Source of the DNA: Serilophus lunatus
Taxonomy: Eukaryota > Chordata > Aves > Passeriformes > Eurylaimidae
Direction of reading: 5' to 3'
Assembly (NCBI GenBank): GCA_013399895.1
Contig: VXBA01000723.1
Location: 814,281 to 878,280 of the forward strand
Length of the DNA: 64,000 nucleotides
The translations under genes were made by a program, and so were the position numbers. Under the pieces are notes generated by a model. The model saw only the letters and a list, made by a program, of their open reading frames with translations. It was not told where the DNA came from and searched no databases. Of the stretch, positions 48,553 through 61,296 are shown piece by piece; positions within the stretch are counted from its first letter, which is position 1, and every line of letters begins with the position of its first letter.

Positions 48553-51500
48553 TTTGAACATCAAAATGTCACAAATGTGGGTTGTCTGATTTTCTAATTA
48601 AAATGTTAGTGGTATGAAATGCCAGGTCTAATGCTTTTTGGAAATTTTTCAGTATTTGTCAAGTATTTACTAATGTATCACTTAATGTCCTATTCACAAT
48701 ATTCAGTATCAAATAATGGCTTGCAAGAAAGGCAGAAAAGTTCAGAACTGTGACATTTAATCTGTGTATTAGCCAGATTCTCCAAGAGCCAAAGAATTTT
48801 ACCTTTGTTAATTTTGACAGATTTGTTTTATCCTTATCATCTTTGTAACCCATATAATACTTTCTTTAGGCAAAGATCTGGATTCATTGTTCCTCTAACA
48901 GTTTAAGACATGTTTTGTTAATCTTTTTAGGTAGCTCACAACACTTATGGAGCTGGTATTTAGGACTTAATCTTTTCCTCTTCTTTTGCAAGGCAAAGAG
49001 ATGGAGATTTGAGAAAGATAAAGGAAAGAATAATAATTTAAATTGTGTGGGAGATAATCCTTGAATCATCACTGGCATGTTTGGATGGAGATATTGGTGC
49101 CGTGCATAGATACCACCTTTAGTTTATTCACTGATTTTCAGTATAATAAATAGAATCCTTTGAAAATATCCAGAAATATTCACTCTGTGGTAAAAGATTT
49201 GGAATTTCTCTTATTTGTTACTTTTAATTTTTTATTCCCTAATCACCTGTATGATTAGTAGAGACCTACATTACATTTATTATCAGAAATTATTTGAGTA
49301 AACTGAATATAAGAAGTTTTCCTCCTTTCAGAAATAGATGCTGTTATTAAAATAATAAAAAAGAACACCACACATTGAGCAACCCGCAAATAGTAACCGT
49401 AACCAGTAAAGGAATATCTGTAGAGTTTTTGTGGTAAATATAATATTTTAAAGTTGGTGAAATCGTAAAAGCACCAGCACTGTTTCTTAGTTATAGCAGT
49501 CCTTAAATGTCTTTTGCCAGAATAGTGCTGCATATAAAAGTAACCAAAGATCTTTCAGGAGAAAAATTGTTTCTGAATTCTTTGTTTAAAAAGATTAAAT
49601 ATAGATAAAATTAATTTTTTAAAAAAAGATAGCATTCTCCTCCATTGGGTTGTATTTTCTAGGGGATGGCTTTAAGTCTGAATCTGAAGAACCTCACATT
49701 TAGTATGTTGCGGGAATCAAATATCATAATAGCAGTGGCGGTGGTATTCCATCCCAACCTTTCATGGGATTTTATCTGAAATAGACAGTGCATTTGACAT
49801 TCTTGTGTTAAGAACTTTAGCTTTTGCAATGTGCCCACTCAGGAGTATCCAAATAGCAAGTAAGAAGCTATATTTCTTGTAATTCTCTGCATGAATGTCA
49901 CTAATATTTGTCCTTTCTGAGCCAAATAGAGGATATAACTAGTAAGTCCACACATGAAGACATTTTAACAATTTGAATTAAGTACCGAGTAAGCTAACAG
50001 AGCTTACTGTTGTTTTCCTTTTTTGCTATTGCATGTATTATTAATTTAAATGAAGAAGTATTTTTTGATAACTTTTTTTGGTTTTTCCTCAGTTTTACTA
50101 GAGACATTTTTTGTCCTCTTGCTAGTCACAGTGTTTTCAACTGGGTTTTTGATTGTTTTTAAAATTAATTCACATTTTTTAATGCACTAATTACTAGTAG
50201 TGCAGAGATTATTACTCTTGATAGGAAACAAGCAGTCATTTGTGGATAACACCGTTAGGTTAAAACTCAAGTAGCAACAAGTTTTGTATCATTATCTTTC
50301 ATTTTATATATCATTTCTGATCCAATGAATATTCACCAAGAGGTTGAGAATTTTAACTCAGTGATTTGTTGCTGGATGGTAGCCAATTTAGTTTTACTCT
50401 GGGGAATGAATGCAAGTGACATATAAGGACAACACTAAAACATTCCCAGTGAAATTTGTAATCTGAATAAATATAAAAGTAGTATGCCTGAATGCGTGCC
50501 TTAATCCTAAAACTCTTGATATTGTTTAGAATTGTGATGAACTTCTCATATGAACAAATGCATGAATGATCTTATTAAAGCTGCTTAATGAATCTTCCAT
50601 GTATTATGAATATATTGCCAAGACATTTAGAAACACAGTTAACTAATACAAAGGTGTAATGACAGAAGTTATTTTTGCAGAAAAACAATATGTTTTATTT
50701 AAATTTATTCTTAAAGGCATTGGCGACAACTAATTGTCTTAAAGATGCTTTACTGTGTGCTGTGTAAAATACTTAAATACTTAAAGTAGTAATGAAGGAA
50801 TAATTCCCCTGCTTATTACTAACTAGCAAGTCTGTGGTTCCAGCTGCTGTAACATATTGCTGTATTCCCATTATGTTGCCAAAATTAATCAAGTGTCATT
50901 TGCTTGTCTGTGGATTATTCAGGTAGACCTGCAAGTGGCTTAAAAGTATTTTCTTTGGAAAAGCAACATTTAAAAATATCTCTATTTTCTTTCAAAGAAG
51001 TCTACTTCAGGATTAATATGATTTATTTTTGTCAAAGTTTGTCTTGAAAACCAACTTTCCAATTGCAAAGATAAATATCCCAGAAAAAAAGCCAAAACCA
51101 AACTTGTACCATAAGCTTTAAAATTCATGAGTTGGTTGGTTAAACTTTAAATCTTACACTGCATTTGAAGAGAAGGTTATGGGGTATAGTTTAATAGTTA
51201 CATACAGGTTTCCTTGTTCTAATCATAAGAATTTCAAATGAAAATTACAGTCTTGTTCTCCTCTTATCAGTTGACGTTTTTCTGACATTTATTTTTATGG
51301 GAGCTAAACCAAGTACAACTAGCTTGCTCTATCCTGGAAAAGAGTACCATATTGGTTTGATTTTTTGAAGGAAGCAAATTGTCCTTGATATTTAGCATTA
51401 ACAGTAGAAATCTGCAGTGCATTCTTTTAATTTCAAGTGCTGTTGAAAATCTTTCCAAGTTGCAAATTCAATTTCACATATTTTCAGTCTTGCAAAATAT

Positions 51501-51569
51501 TTTTTTTTCTGTCTTTTGGTTTCTAGCATGTCCTTTTGTTTCACATTCTACCTAGCAGAATCTCACTGC
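48553..51569. other. Non-coding stretch; complex block at 50690-50950
   Basis: No gene or element recognised. 50690-50950 is a non-repetitive block with words such as AACTAATTGTCTTAAAG and CCAAAATTAATCAAGTGTC, of the style seen in conserved non-coding elements. This is impression only and needs a species comparison. Confidence 0.3.
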
Positions 51570-51574
51570 ACCTC

Positions 51575-52989
51575 TGTGGTGGTTTAATCCACCTTTTAGC
51601 ATTCAGGGGGCAGGTTCAATAAAGGTGACGGAAAACTGAATAGAGTTGTAGCAGGCGAATAATTTATTCCAGGGGAATTAAATTGGAGGTAGGAATAACC
51701 CACAGGAGACCCCAGAATTACACTGAGGGACCCCCAACACGCAAGAAAAAAAAGCACACAAAAAGGGAAAAAAAACCAAAACAACAAAACAAAAAACCAA
51801 ACAAAAAAAAGGGAAGTGTTCCCTTCAGCCAAATGACTAGTTGAAAGAAACAGGGAGGAAGGGTAGAAAAAGGTGTCTCTCCCTTCTCTCTCTCTCTCTT
51901 TCTCTCTGGTAGCACTTTCGGCCCTTCAGCCCCTCTGAAAAACATAAGAAGAAATGAAAAAATTCCTCCCACCACCTTTCCGAAGGATACTTGCTAGCAA
52001 GCAGGAAACAGCTCCCGGGTTGAGAGAAATGGGTGGAATCCCACCATGGGGACTGCGGGCGCTCGACACCAGGGCTGCGCTCCTTCTCCTCACAGCGGCA
52101 GCCAAAAAGAATAGGGTGGGGCCATGCCTCGACTTTTAAGCCTTCTCTGTCTCGCATGAATATCGTTGCCTTCTTCCTGCCCAAGCTGGCTTCCCATTTG
52201 TCCAGCCAGTTGGGCCCCACCTCCAGTGTTTTCCCGATGAAGACTCCCATGTCTCGGTCGTTAGGCGCCATCTTTGTTTTCATGGCAGCAACACCTGAGA
52301 GATGCCACAGCGCCAACACGGTGCCAGGGCCAGCCTTCCACCTCTGTCCAGAAACAGCTGTGGTGCCGAAATTCCCGGCCACGCCGGCCCGGGGCAAGGT
52401 TCCGCTGCCCGCGCTCCGGGGACGAGGAGCCACCGCCCGGAGGGACGCTGGGGCTTCCCCGAAGCTGTGTCCCCAGGCCGCTGCTCTCCCTGGGAAGCCA
52501 CTGTGCCTGCGCGGGGAGGGACGGTCCCGGCTGCACACTTTGCAGAGAAGGGCCCCTGTGCTCCCGGGAGCAGCGGAGGCAGGGGGGGTGGCCTAGAAAC
52601 CGCCGCCCCGCTCTGGCCCCCCGCTGCCGGGAGCCTGGAGGGCGCAGAGCCGCCACCCGGCCCTGGCCCCGACCTCGGGGGCACCGGGACTGGCGCAGGC
52701 CCCGCTCCGTCCCGGCCCCCGCGGGTACAGGGAGAGCAGGCCCCCACGCTCTCAGGGAGCCCGGGGTGATGAGCCGCCGCCTGGCCCCGGTTCTGCTTCC
52801 CTCCCCAAACCCTGGGAGAGCAGCTGAAGCAAGGGCCCCCTCCCCCTGCAACAGCTTTGAGGAAAAAATGAATTTTAACTCAGGTAAGTGGGGTTACTTA
52901 CATTCTTCCCCCTCCCGAAATCCAAGAACACTCCCAAGCCCCATGCCTCCTTTGATCCCCCACGATCTCAGCCCCCTCAAACCAGTACA
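51575..52989 (-). mobile_element. Complete solo ERV LTR with target duplication
   Basis: The plus strand begins TGTGGTGGTTTAATCCACC and ends CTCAAACCAGTACA, giving TGT...ACA termini. ACCTC flanks both sides (51570-51574 and 52990-52994), a 5-base target duplication typical of LTR integration. Length is 1,415 bases. AATAAA on the minus strand at 51668-51663, 88 bases from the end, fixes the orientation: the minus-strand 5' end is at 52989 (TGTACTGGTTTGAGGGGG). The U3 part is a CpG island (about 52270-52860); the R/U5 side holds A-rich and CT-rich tracts. No viral gene is present, so recombination between two LTRs probably removed the body. Long frames here (for example 51837-52538 and 52261-52851 minus, 52274-53002 plus) are by-products of high GC. 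Confidence 0.92.
52264..52860 (-). promoter_or_regulatory. CpG island inside the LTR, with YY1-like site
   Basis: This part of the LTR is very GC-rich with dense CpG, in contrast to the AT-rich surroundings. At its edge (52276-52264, minus strand) CAAAGATGGCGCC resembles the YY1 site AAGATGGCGGC with one mismatch. In LTR terms it is the U3 enhancer/promoter region. Whether it drives transcription now cannot be seen from sequence. Confidence 0.4.
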
Positions 52990-52994
52990 ACCTC

Positions 52995-54649
52995 AAAATT
53001 AGAAAAAAGTTGGTTTTAATGCAACTTCTCAGTAAATAGCATCTTTGCAGAGGGAAAAATGTGGGCAGTTACTGGTATATGAAAAAAAACGAAACACATT
53101 TAGTGCACTGAAACTAAGGAAATCTAACCTTAACCCTCTCCCACATTTAAGAACAGAGGGAACTCAGTCTAAATCTCAGTTAAAAGAAAACACGAGTTGC
53201 CCTCCATCTTAGAATAAAAGTAAACTGAAATGAAACCACTTTGGAAGTGTGAGAGTAAGACTACAAATTTCCTTGTATTAATTACAGAGAAGAAATAAAG
53301 AGCATTACGTCTTCCCAACTGTGGTCTGCAATCAGAGTACTTTTAAGGTTTAATGAAGCAGAGTGCTTGAAAATAGCAGGAATGTAGCTGGGTGAGTGAG
53401 TGCATTGGTGATCTGAGACAGAGTGTTGTTAAGCTCTACACAAATGATGATGATGAACTCAGAGGCATCGATGCAGGAGGCTTTCAGGATCCATTCCTTC
53501 CCCTGCTGTTACCATAATTATCATGTCTCATGGTGGCCAAATAGGAAACTACACTTGGTAGAAAACGGGCTCTGGTTTCTAGTAAAGTTGTTCACTTTTC
53601 ACTTTGCTCATCAACTAGAATCAACCAAACCTCAAAATTGCTTAAGCTGATTTAACCGAGGGCTGTGTTTGTCTCAGTGTAACAGAAAAGGAATTGAATT
53701 GTAGTAATTTAAAAAGTTATTACCACTCTAAAGTAATTGCTCCTCTCTGTGGTAATTAAAGACACCAAAGCTCAAAACAAAGCACCACCATCCCCATTTC
53801 TGTCAATGCTACTTTTGTGAATGCTATTTGTCACTGACTTCCAACCTAAGCTTGTGAACTCTCCCTGAAGTTTGGTGGCTCCATAAACCACCTCAGCTGT
53901 AATTGTCCAGCTATGACAGCATCTCCTGTTTCTGTCCTTCAGTCCTGTTCATCATCCTACAACTTAGTGAAGCTTAGTCTCCTGCTCACTAACAGGCTAG
54001 ATTTTAGCATGTTGCTGCTCATTGCCCCACACAGATGTCAAAACCCACGAAGCTTCCTCTTTTCTGCTCAAAGTAGCAATTTCCTTTCTTGCCCTGAGCT
54101 ACTTATCTAGTTTTCAGAATGATCTTACGCAGGCAATTTTTTTACTCAACACATGGAAGCTTTCATTTGTGTGCAATCCTCAAGGGATACCTGCTTCTGT
54201 GACACAGAGAAAGATCAAGAAATTGCATGGAAATGAAGTAGAGCTTTGTTAAACTGGTTTAAACTCTTCTACATTTGTGAATTTGCATTTGTTTAATTAA
54301 AGTAATTAAAAATTTATTTCAGTTATGTTGAAGCCACTTTGTCATTGTTAATCAGGTCCTTGTAGTGCTTTAGTGCTATATGAATTAAGACAAAGGCATT
54401 CTGGCTCAGTGGGTGGCCTGACAGTTTAACATTGAAACTGCAAACCCTCAGGGTGTAAAAGGAACAGGCGAGAGGAGAAGGGGCACAGGGAGCAGGTGCA
54501 ACCACGTGGCAGGCCTTGGGGACAGGCCTGCAGCCCCAGCCAAAAATATTTTGTGTTATAAGTACTCCTTTTAGAAGAGTATTTAAGGCCCTGCTCTGTC
54601 CCCTCATATGAATGTATGCATTTCTTATATGGGAACCTACTGCCAGACT
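52995..54649. other. Non-coding stretch
   Basis: No gene recognised. 54400-54540 is slightly GC-rich (GGAACAGGCGAGAGGAGAAG and a CCACGTGG E-box near 54503) and carries a chance 110-codon minus frame (54323-54655). No family match. Confidence 0.45.
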
Positions 54650-54958
54650 TGCCACTTGGGACAGGGTAATCCTAGTTATTTGTACAATTTAGGTGATGAG
54701 ATGCTGGCGAGAAGCACCACAGAAAGAGATCTTGGAGTCCTGGTCAATGGCAAGTTGAATATGAGTCAGCAGTGCCCTGGCAGCCAGGAGGGCCAACTGT
54801 GTCCTGGGGGGTATCAGGCAAAGCATCGCCAGCCGGTCAAGGGAGGTGATTGTCCCACTTTGCTCTGCACTGGGGTGGCCTCACCTTGAATATTGTTTGC
54901 TGTTTTGGTCATTGTAATATAAGTAGGATATAAAGTTATTAGAGAGTGTCCATGGGAG
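54650..54958 (+). mobile_element. CR1 LINE internal ORF2 fragment
   Basis: Plus-oriented CR1. The 5' part encodes STTERDLGVLVNGKLNMSQQC, the conserved segment after the reverse-transcriptase core. After about 54770 the reading frame shifts; the next frame holds REVIVPLCSALGWPHLEYC, matching the usual CR1 order. The 3' UTR end is absent, so this is an internal fragment, truncated at both sides. An 11-base word (GAGTGTCCATG) is doubled at its right edge, near 54944-54966. Confidence 0.88.
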
Positions 54959-57900
54959 TGTCCATGCAAGGTAAAGTTGTATAAGCACCTGCAGCTTATG
55001 TATAACTCACCATTAAGGATCCATCAAATTGATATCAGTTGATAAGATCAAATTTCTTCTGTATAACTAGTGACTTTTGGACCCGGTTTAAACTGGCTAG
55101 AAAAGGACCTCTTTTTTCCTATCCTGTACATCAAACTTGTTGAAGAAAAATTTAAAGTATGTTGGACAACTTCAAATGTGAACTTATTATTAACACTTTA
55201 AGGATAATTGAGATTAACCAGTGGGGAAAAAACACAATGTAGTGACCATTCATTAGAATCTTCAAATGGAATTAGAATGCCAAGTTGTATTTTAATCAAT
55301 CACAAGTTATTAGGCTCAATATCAAGTTAAATGAGTGAAATTATATGACTTGAAGTCTCAGGCCTGCAGGTACATTATCAAACATAATTGTTTCATAGTG
55401 CCTGCAATATTTTCCTTTTTAGCTCCTGACAGAGAAAAAATAATTTGATCCTGGAAGTTAGAATGACTTTAATTTTTGTATAGCTGTTGCGACTAGTAGC
55501 AATCATAAGGATAATTGCCATCAACCAGATAAAATATCTTGCAAGTTTGTGGAGCTCTAAAGAAGAGTCTTCATGTGATAGGGCATTGTTAGCATGTAAA
55601 TGAAAACCTTGCATGTATAAGAAGTCAGACTCAAGATTATTTCCTTTCCTTATTGACCCTAAAGGATGTTAAACAAACAAAGAACAAACTCTGGTGAATA
55701 AGCTATGAAGTCAGCCATTTGTGCCGAGGTGATGGCATTACTAATTTCTTATTGTGTGAGCTTAGCCACTAACAATTACCTTGCATTATGGAAGTTCAGC
55801 CCAGACTGTCAAGTTTCTCTGAGATGCCCAGGATACTTTAGATTCTTGCCTTCAGGTTCAGGACAGGTATGCAGACTAATTTTTTTTCATTGTAGAGAGT
55901 ACATGAAAATCCTGAAATGATGCAGAGTTTTGTTTATAAAGCATAGGAAATGAAAAAGAGCATAAATTATTCACACATTCTCCAAGTTTTTTCAACTAGC
56001 AGTGACTTGTTGCAATCACAGTTAATGTATTATCTAATTGTCTTCCTCCAATCTGATACATAGGCAGGAATTTGAGAGGTTCCCATTTTTCTTCTATGTG
56101 ACAGATTTTTACCACAAACATCCTTGACTGCTGAGCACTCCTTTCCTGTCACTAGTTTTTTGCTGTTGGTGACTCTACTTGACAACTTGAACTGAACATA
56201 AGTTAAAGCAGAGAAATAACTTATATTCCAAATATGACAGCTATTTTTAATAGCATTTTGATTGTGTTCCAGTTATTAATTTGTAAATCTTAGTACCATT
56301 GCATATTGCCTGCACAGAAGACTTGAATAGCATAAATGAGTGAGTGCACTGGTAGCTTTTTCTAAAACATATTGTTACTTAATGCTCTGAAAGTATTATA
56401 TAATCCTTTAAACAAATCTCGTAGACACCTTTTTATGCTCTTGCACAGCTTCTTTCAGAGAAGTAAAGGTTATACTTGTACCATTATGGCTTCAACAGCT
56501 TCACTACTATACCACTTGCTAAATATATTGTCAGCTTGAATTTTAAGGAACTGTGATAGTAACCATTTCTGTAGTGATGCATCATTTGAAGCATATATGC
56601 ATAAATTATCTTTAGCTTTTGAGTCAGATGTATACAGCTAATATTTAAAAACACTACGCCCTACAACTTAAATACGTTCCAGTGTATAATTTATGATCTT
56701 TGACTGCAACAAATACCTATTAGGAGGTTAGTAGAATATAATTTAGAGAATCAAAATGGAAACGTTACAGATGGTTCTAATAATTAAATTTGTGATTCAA
56801 TACGCATCAGTGTGGCAAAGAGCTATATGATTTTGCACAGTTTTTAGGCTTGATACTTGGCTGTTCATAACCCAAATAATTTAAATTTTCATTCTTGCTT
56901 TCTTACAATAAGAGTGTGAAAGGGCTTTAAAGCAGATGCATTAAAGTCATTAAAGTTTGTGTTTCAAACCTGTTTTGGACATATATATATATGTATGTTT
57001 TGGACATATATATAAATGGCTTAAGTTTATAATGGCAAGGGCAATAATGCCAAGTTTTAATTAGCTGAGTGAATAATTTTGTGTTTCTAATTGATATTCC
57101 GTGTCAACAGGGCCCATTAAATATAATGACGATTAACGCATTGAAGCACTGGTCAATACTGTCTGAAATATACAGAATTATGCATAAAATACATATTTCA
57201 GCCAGTAGAATTTCTGAAAAGTTTTGTTAATCCCACACCATATCTTACATTTCTTTCTCCAGCGTTTTTGTACTGTGAATTTTCAATCACTAAAAAGTAA
57301 GGTATTATTTTATTCCATACTAGTTTCTGACACAAGCTTATGTCATAAAATCCTCTGCATTTTACTTTGTTATCTTTCTGACTGTTTTTTGTGAGAGACC
57401 TTCTCCTTTTATTTGTTCTAGAATACTTTTTGAAATAAAGTTTCTTTTTTTTTTTTATTAAAAACAGTGTATGAATGGGTTAAAAGAAACTTAATACTGG
57501 CACAAAAAATGAGTTTTACTAAAACTAGAATTCTCCTTATTTTTCATGGATCCACTTTAAAAATGAAGATACATAAATGTTTGAACTTTTGCCCATGGAT
57601 AAAAGGGGAAGAGTGAGGAATTAATCCTCAGAATGTGTAAAAAGTGTATGCAAAGTTTAGTTCATTCTTTCTCCCTCCCTTCTTGTCTCTTCTGCCAGTC
57701 TCTCACTTTTCTAGCAATATTGTGAGCAGCATATCACTTGGACAAAAAGGTGACAAGGACCTTTTATGGGAAACTGTCACACAGGATTGGGCTTGACAGG
57801 CTGGATGGGGTTAAGACAGGTTTGCTACTGCCTGAGATTGAAGAATTCATTTTGGGTGGAATAACAAGACTGTAGTGTAGGAGAATCTGGAAAGCAAGTG

Positions 57901-58336
57901 TGCAGACCAAACCCTGGGACTGTGTGTATAATCGGGGAAGAGAGGAGGGAAAATTGACCTTCACTAAGATGGGGAACACTACCTGAAAAGCTTGTAAACT
58001 GCTTTGTATGAAGGCAAAAACCCCATATGTAAATTCTTTATGCATGCTCAAGTGATCATAGTCTCTCAGAGAAATATCCTCAGTTATTGTGCAATGTCTC
58101 TTCTGCTTTCTATGAAATCCCAGAAGCAGAGGAAGATGCAATTAGTATCAAATGAAGCACAATGCTTGATGACCTGCTGACATAGAAGACCAGGTTTCAA
58201 TATAGAATATCATGTAGAAAAATACTCCCTATTAAATTTCCCATTGCTGCTCTTTGCCAAATCCTCATAAGCAGATGATAATTTCTATTACTACAAGGAT
58301 TTCTGTTACAGCTGGTGATCTACAGCTAATTCAGCC
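54959..58336. other. Non-coding; conserved-element-like block at 57020-57190
   Basis: No gene recognised. 57020-57190 is non-repetitive and rich in homeodomain- and POU-like words (TTTTAATTAGCTGAG, GACGATTAACGC, AATTATGCATAAAAT). 55130-55380 and 55700-55870 have a similar style. A duplicated GTTTTGGACATATATAT word is at 56970-57014. The 125-codon minus frame at 57764-58141 has no known domain. These are impressions without alignment evidence. Confidence 0.3.
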
Positions 58337-58344
58337 TGACGTCA
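58337..58344. promoter_or_regulatory. Palindromic CRE motif
   Basis: Exact TGACGTCA, the consensus binding site of CREB/ATF proteins. It stands alone in AT-rich DNA with no promoter signature around it, so function is uncertain. Confidence 0.3.
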
Positions 58345-61181
58345 TCTGCTGGATGGACTCCTGCAGTTTATTGTGGGCATTTTTCTCTGAATGCTGTCTA
58401 GGCTAAAAGCAGAAATTCTGAAGAAAAAAAAAAAAAGCCTGACCTTAGGCTGGATTCTTTTTATTCTAGGAGGTTTTAGCTATGTCCAATTATTTTATTA
58501 CTGTTCATTTTGTAAATGTGACTTTGTTTTGCTAATGTTGGTTCTCGTTTTTTTTGCTGTATTCTTTTACCAAAAAATACTACATTTTCAACTATATAAA
58601 TAAGTTATCTTAGCAGCACTCTCAATTTCTGAAATGTTATTTTATTATATAACTGTATACAAATTCCAGTAAGTTTAATGTTATATAGTCTGGAGACAAT
58701 TTATATTTTTGTGTGTTTATTGAGCATATAAGGATCTTTAGTAGTAATTCCTAAGGAAAATAATTCTGAATGCAGATGTGAATTTGTTTCTTAGCTAAGC
58801 TTCTGTCTTGCTAGAGAATTGATTTTCATTTTCTCTGTCATAAATACAGAAAAAGTATTTATAGTGCATACAGAATTGTTTTTCTAAAATATTACAAATA
58901 ATTCCAAAGCCAAGACTTCTATTGGCCCCTGCAGAGAACTTTGAAATTGTTGGTTTGTTTTTTTCTGTGAATTTACATTCACAGGTCTTACTGAGAAAGT
59001 GTTACAACTATTTAAAAAGTATGCATTATATTGTTATTGGTTTTTCCTTTATTTCACCATCAGTACTTGCTTCCCTATATTATTTGAAAAAAAAAAAAAT
59101 CTGTTACATGCATTTATAAGGTAGGTGAAATGATATTTCTAAGCTGTTTGTCTTTAATCATGTAGTATTAAGGTGTCTAGACTAAGCTGATGTCTGGCTT
59201 CTTTTGTAGTCATTGAAGAGAGAGATACTTCTCCAAAGACTGATTCATCCCACTTTGTTACTTTCTGTGCACTGACTATAACAGACTGTTATAGTTTCTT
59301 GACTGTAGCTGAGGTTAAATTTGAGAAAATATCAAGCTACTTACCATTATCAAGAGATTTTCTAAATAGGTGCTTGAAGAGGCATTAGAGAATTTTAAAA
59401 AGCAATGGGCTGACAAAGTTTGAGTGATTTCAAAGCTAGACGAAGACTTTGGCTTCTTTAAAATCATAGTTTTGTTTCCCAAATATTCTGTTAGTTCTAT
59501 CTGACATGCTAAACTTGGTCTCCAGGAGAGACAGTGTATGAACCAGGCTTATTAATGTTCAAATTTTCTTCTGTGAAAATACTTTCATTCCTGGGTCATT
59601 GGTATTTTTAACACCTAAAAATGCATCCAGTACTTTTTTAAATAGCTGTAGTGGTGTTGTATAACTAGAAAAGCTTTCTGGAACCCCATCATAAAGGAAT
59701 AATGATTGAAAATTGCTACACAGTGTGTGGTACATCGATAAAACTGCCATCTTTAGGTTAGAAATTAATTATTTATTTTGGCATACTTAGAAGAGTTGCC
59801 ACTTAACACAGGTCTAATTCCAGAATCAAAGGAAGTATACAAGTGCATCTTGCAGCATGTAAGATTCTTTAAAAATAAGCATATTTTTAAGAATCATACT
59901 GATAATGTACAGATTAAATAAGTTATTTCTTTCTATGTGGCACCCTGAGAATGGTCTGATTACATTTTGCAGTTTTCTGTGCCTTTCTCTCTGTTGTCTG
60001 TTGAAACAGAAGCAAGTAATATTTTATTTTCATTACAGAGTAGAGTATTTGAGCAGCTGTAGCATACGACCCATATTTCTTTCATACTACAGCATAGCAG
60101 TTAATGAAAGAATGCATATATTACTATACTCTACTTAAGCACAGAAGCCCAGATATTCTACTTCCTAGATAATGCTAATTTTTGGTAGATAAATACTTCT
60201 GTGTATGCTTCCAAAGTCAAAGGTTAAGTTAGAGTTGTTCAGCCCTTTCAGAAAAGGTGAAGATAAGGTGAAATGGCCAGTTAAAACAGCAAGTAATTAA
60301 TTGAGTCTCTCTGTTAACAGGAAGAAGGTCAAGTGCACATAACTATTGTGATTACACAGTCTGCATTACAAACAGCTGAGTCATTTAACCTGAAAGTGGT
60401 TAGGTTGGAAGGCTGAGAAACAATTAAATGAGATTTTACTTCAAAGTAGTAGCTATACTTCCAAGTTACTATACTAATTTGAGGGTTTTTTTCAGTCACT
60501 TGTCATGTTTTTTTGCATTACCAATTAGTTTTATTGCTGTGAAACATTTTGTTTAGAGTTGTCAATTATCCTCTCTAAATTTTTAAAATTTTTCTTTCCT
60601 TTAGCTAACTGGCTGAAATTTTGAAATCATAATTTCTAAAGGAGATGTATTTAATATTTTTTTCTTCTTTTTTTTTGTTATTTTGTCATGACCAACATTC
60701 TGAAAGTTTATAAGACACATAGTTCTGATTGTTGGATTCAAAGTGTAGAAGAGCTTGCTTAGTTTTACCCTATAGGAATTATACATCGAGTTTACACTGA
60801 GGAGAGTCCATAATTATCTGCTGGTGAGGATCAATTTATTTGTAGTAACCTTTACACCTATGAATATCTGATACTACTGGTGTAGTTTGCAGCTATATAG
60901 CATGACGTAGATATACCAGGGAAAAATCAGTTGCCTTGTAAGTATATGAGATCTTTATTAACTTACTTCTGACTCCACCTTAGCGTAGGAGATCTGCACG
61001 AAATAGCATCTGATACCAGGACCTATATTATGGATGTTTATTTACCGTGGAAACTACTTTTTCACTTGAGAGAGGTACTTTCTGCCCTTTTGAAAAGTCA
61101 AGACTAAATCAGGATGTAGAGAGAAAGTAAGGAATGGAAGCCCATTAGGAAGAAAAAGGAGGAACAAATATGGATAAGCAA
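58345..61181. other. Non-coding stretch
   Basis: No gene or element recognised. A runs lie at about 58422-58436 and 59087-59099, and T runs near 60658-60677. Frames are short and unsupported. Confidence 0.5.
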
Positions 61182-61296
61182 GAATCATAGAATCGTTGCA
61201 TTTGGAAAAGCTCTCCAAAGTCATCAAGTCCAATATTTGGCTCAACACCACCTTACCAACTAAACCTTAGCGCTGAGTACCTTGAACACTTCTAAG
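61182..61296 (-). mobile_element. CR1 LINE 3' end fragment
   Basis: GAATCATAGAATCGTTGCAT, TTGGAAAAGCTCTCCAAAG and TCATCAAGTCCAA are the reverse complement of the CR1 3' terminus, of the other common subfamily (GGTTGGAAAAGACC type). Homology goes on through CTTAGCGCTGAGTACCTTGA and fades near 61296. Confidence 0.88.

Noticed and set aside
40736..52989. Whole interval as one provirus with two LTRs
   Set aside because: Each LTR has its own, different target duplication and the interior contains CR1/L2 relics without retroviral genes.
51837..53002. Several long open frames (up to 242 codons) on both strands in the GC-rich block
   Set aside because: They overlap each other on both strands inside an LTR with clear ends; high GC removes stop codons. 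Proline/arginine/glycine-rich translations show no known domain.
57764..58141. 125-codon minus frame
   Set aside because: No domain, signal or splice support; composition (Ser/Leu/Phe/Pro-rich) fits the reverse of purine-rich DNA.
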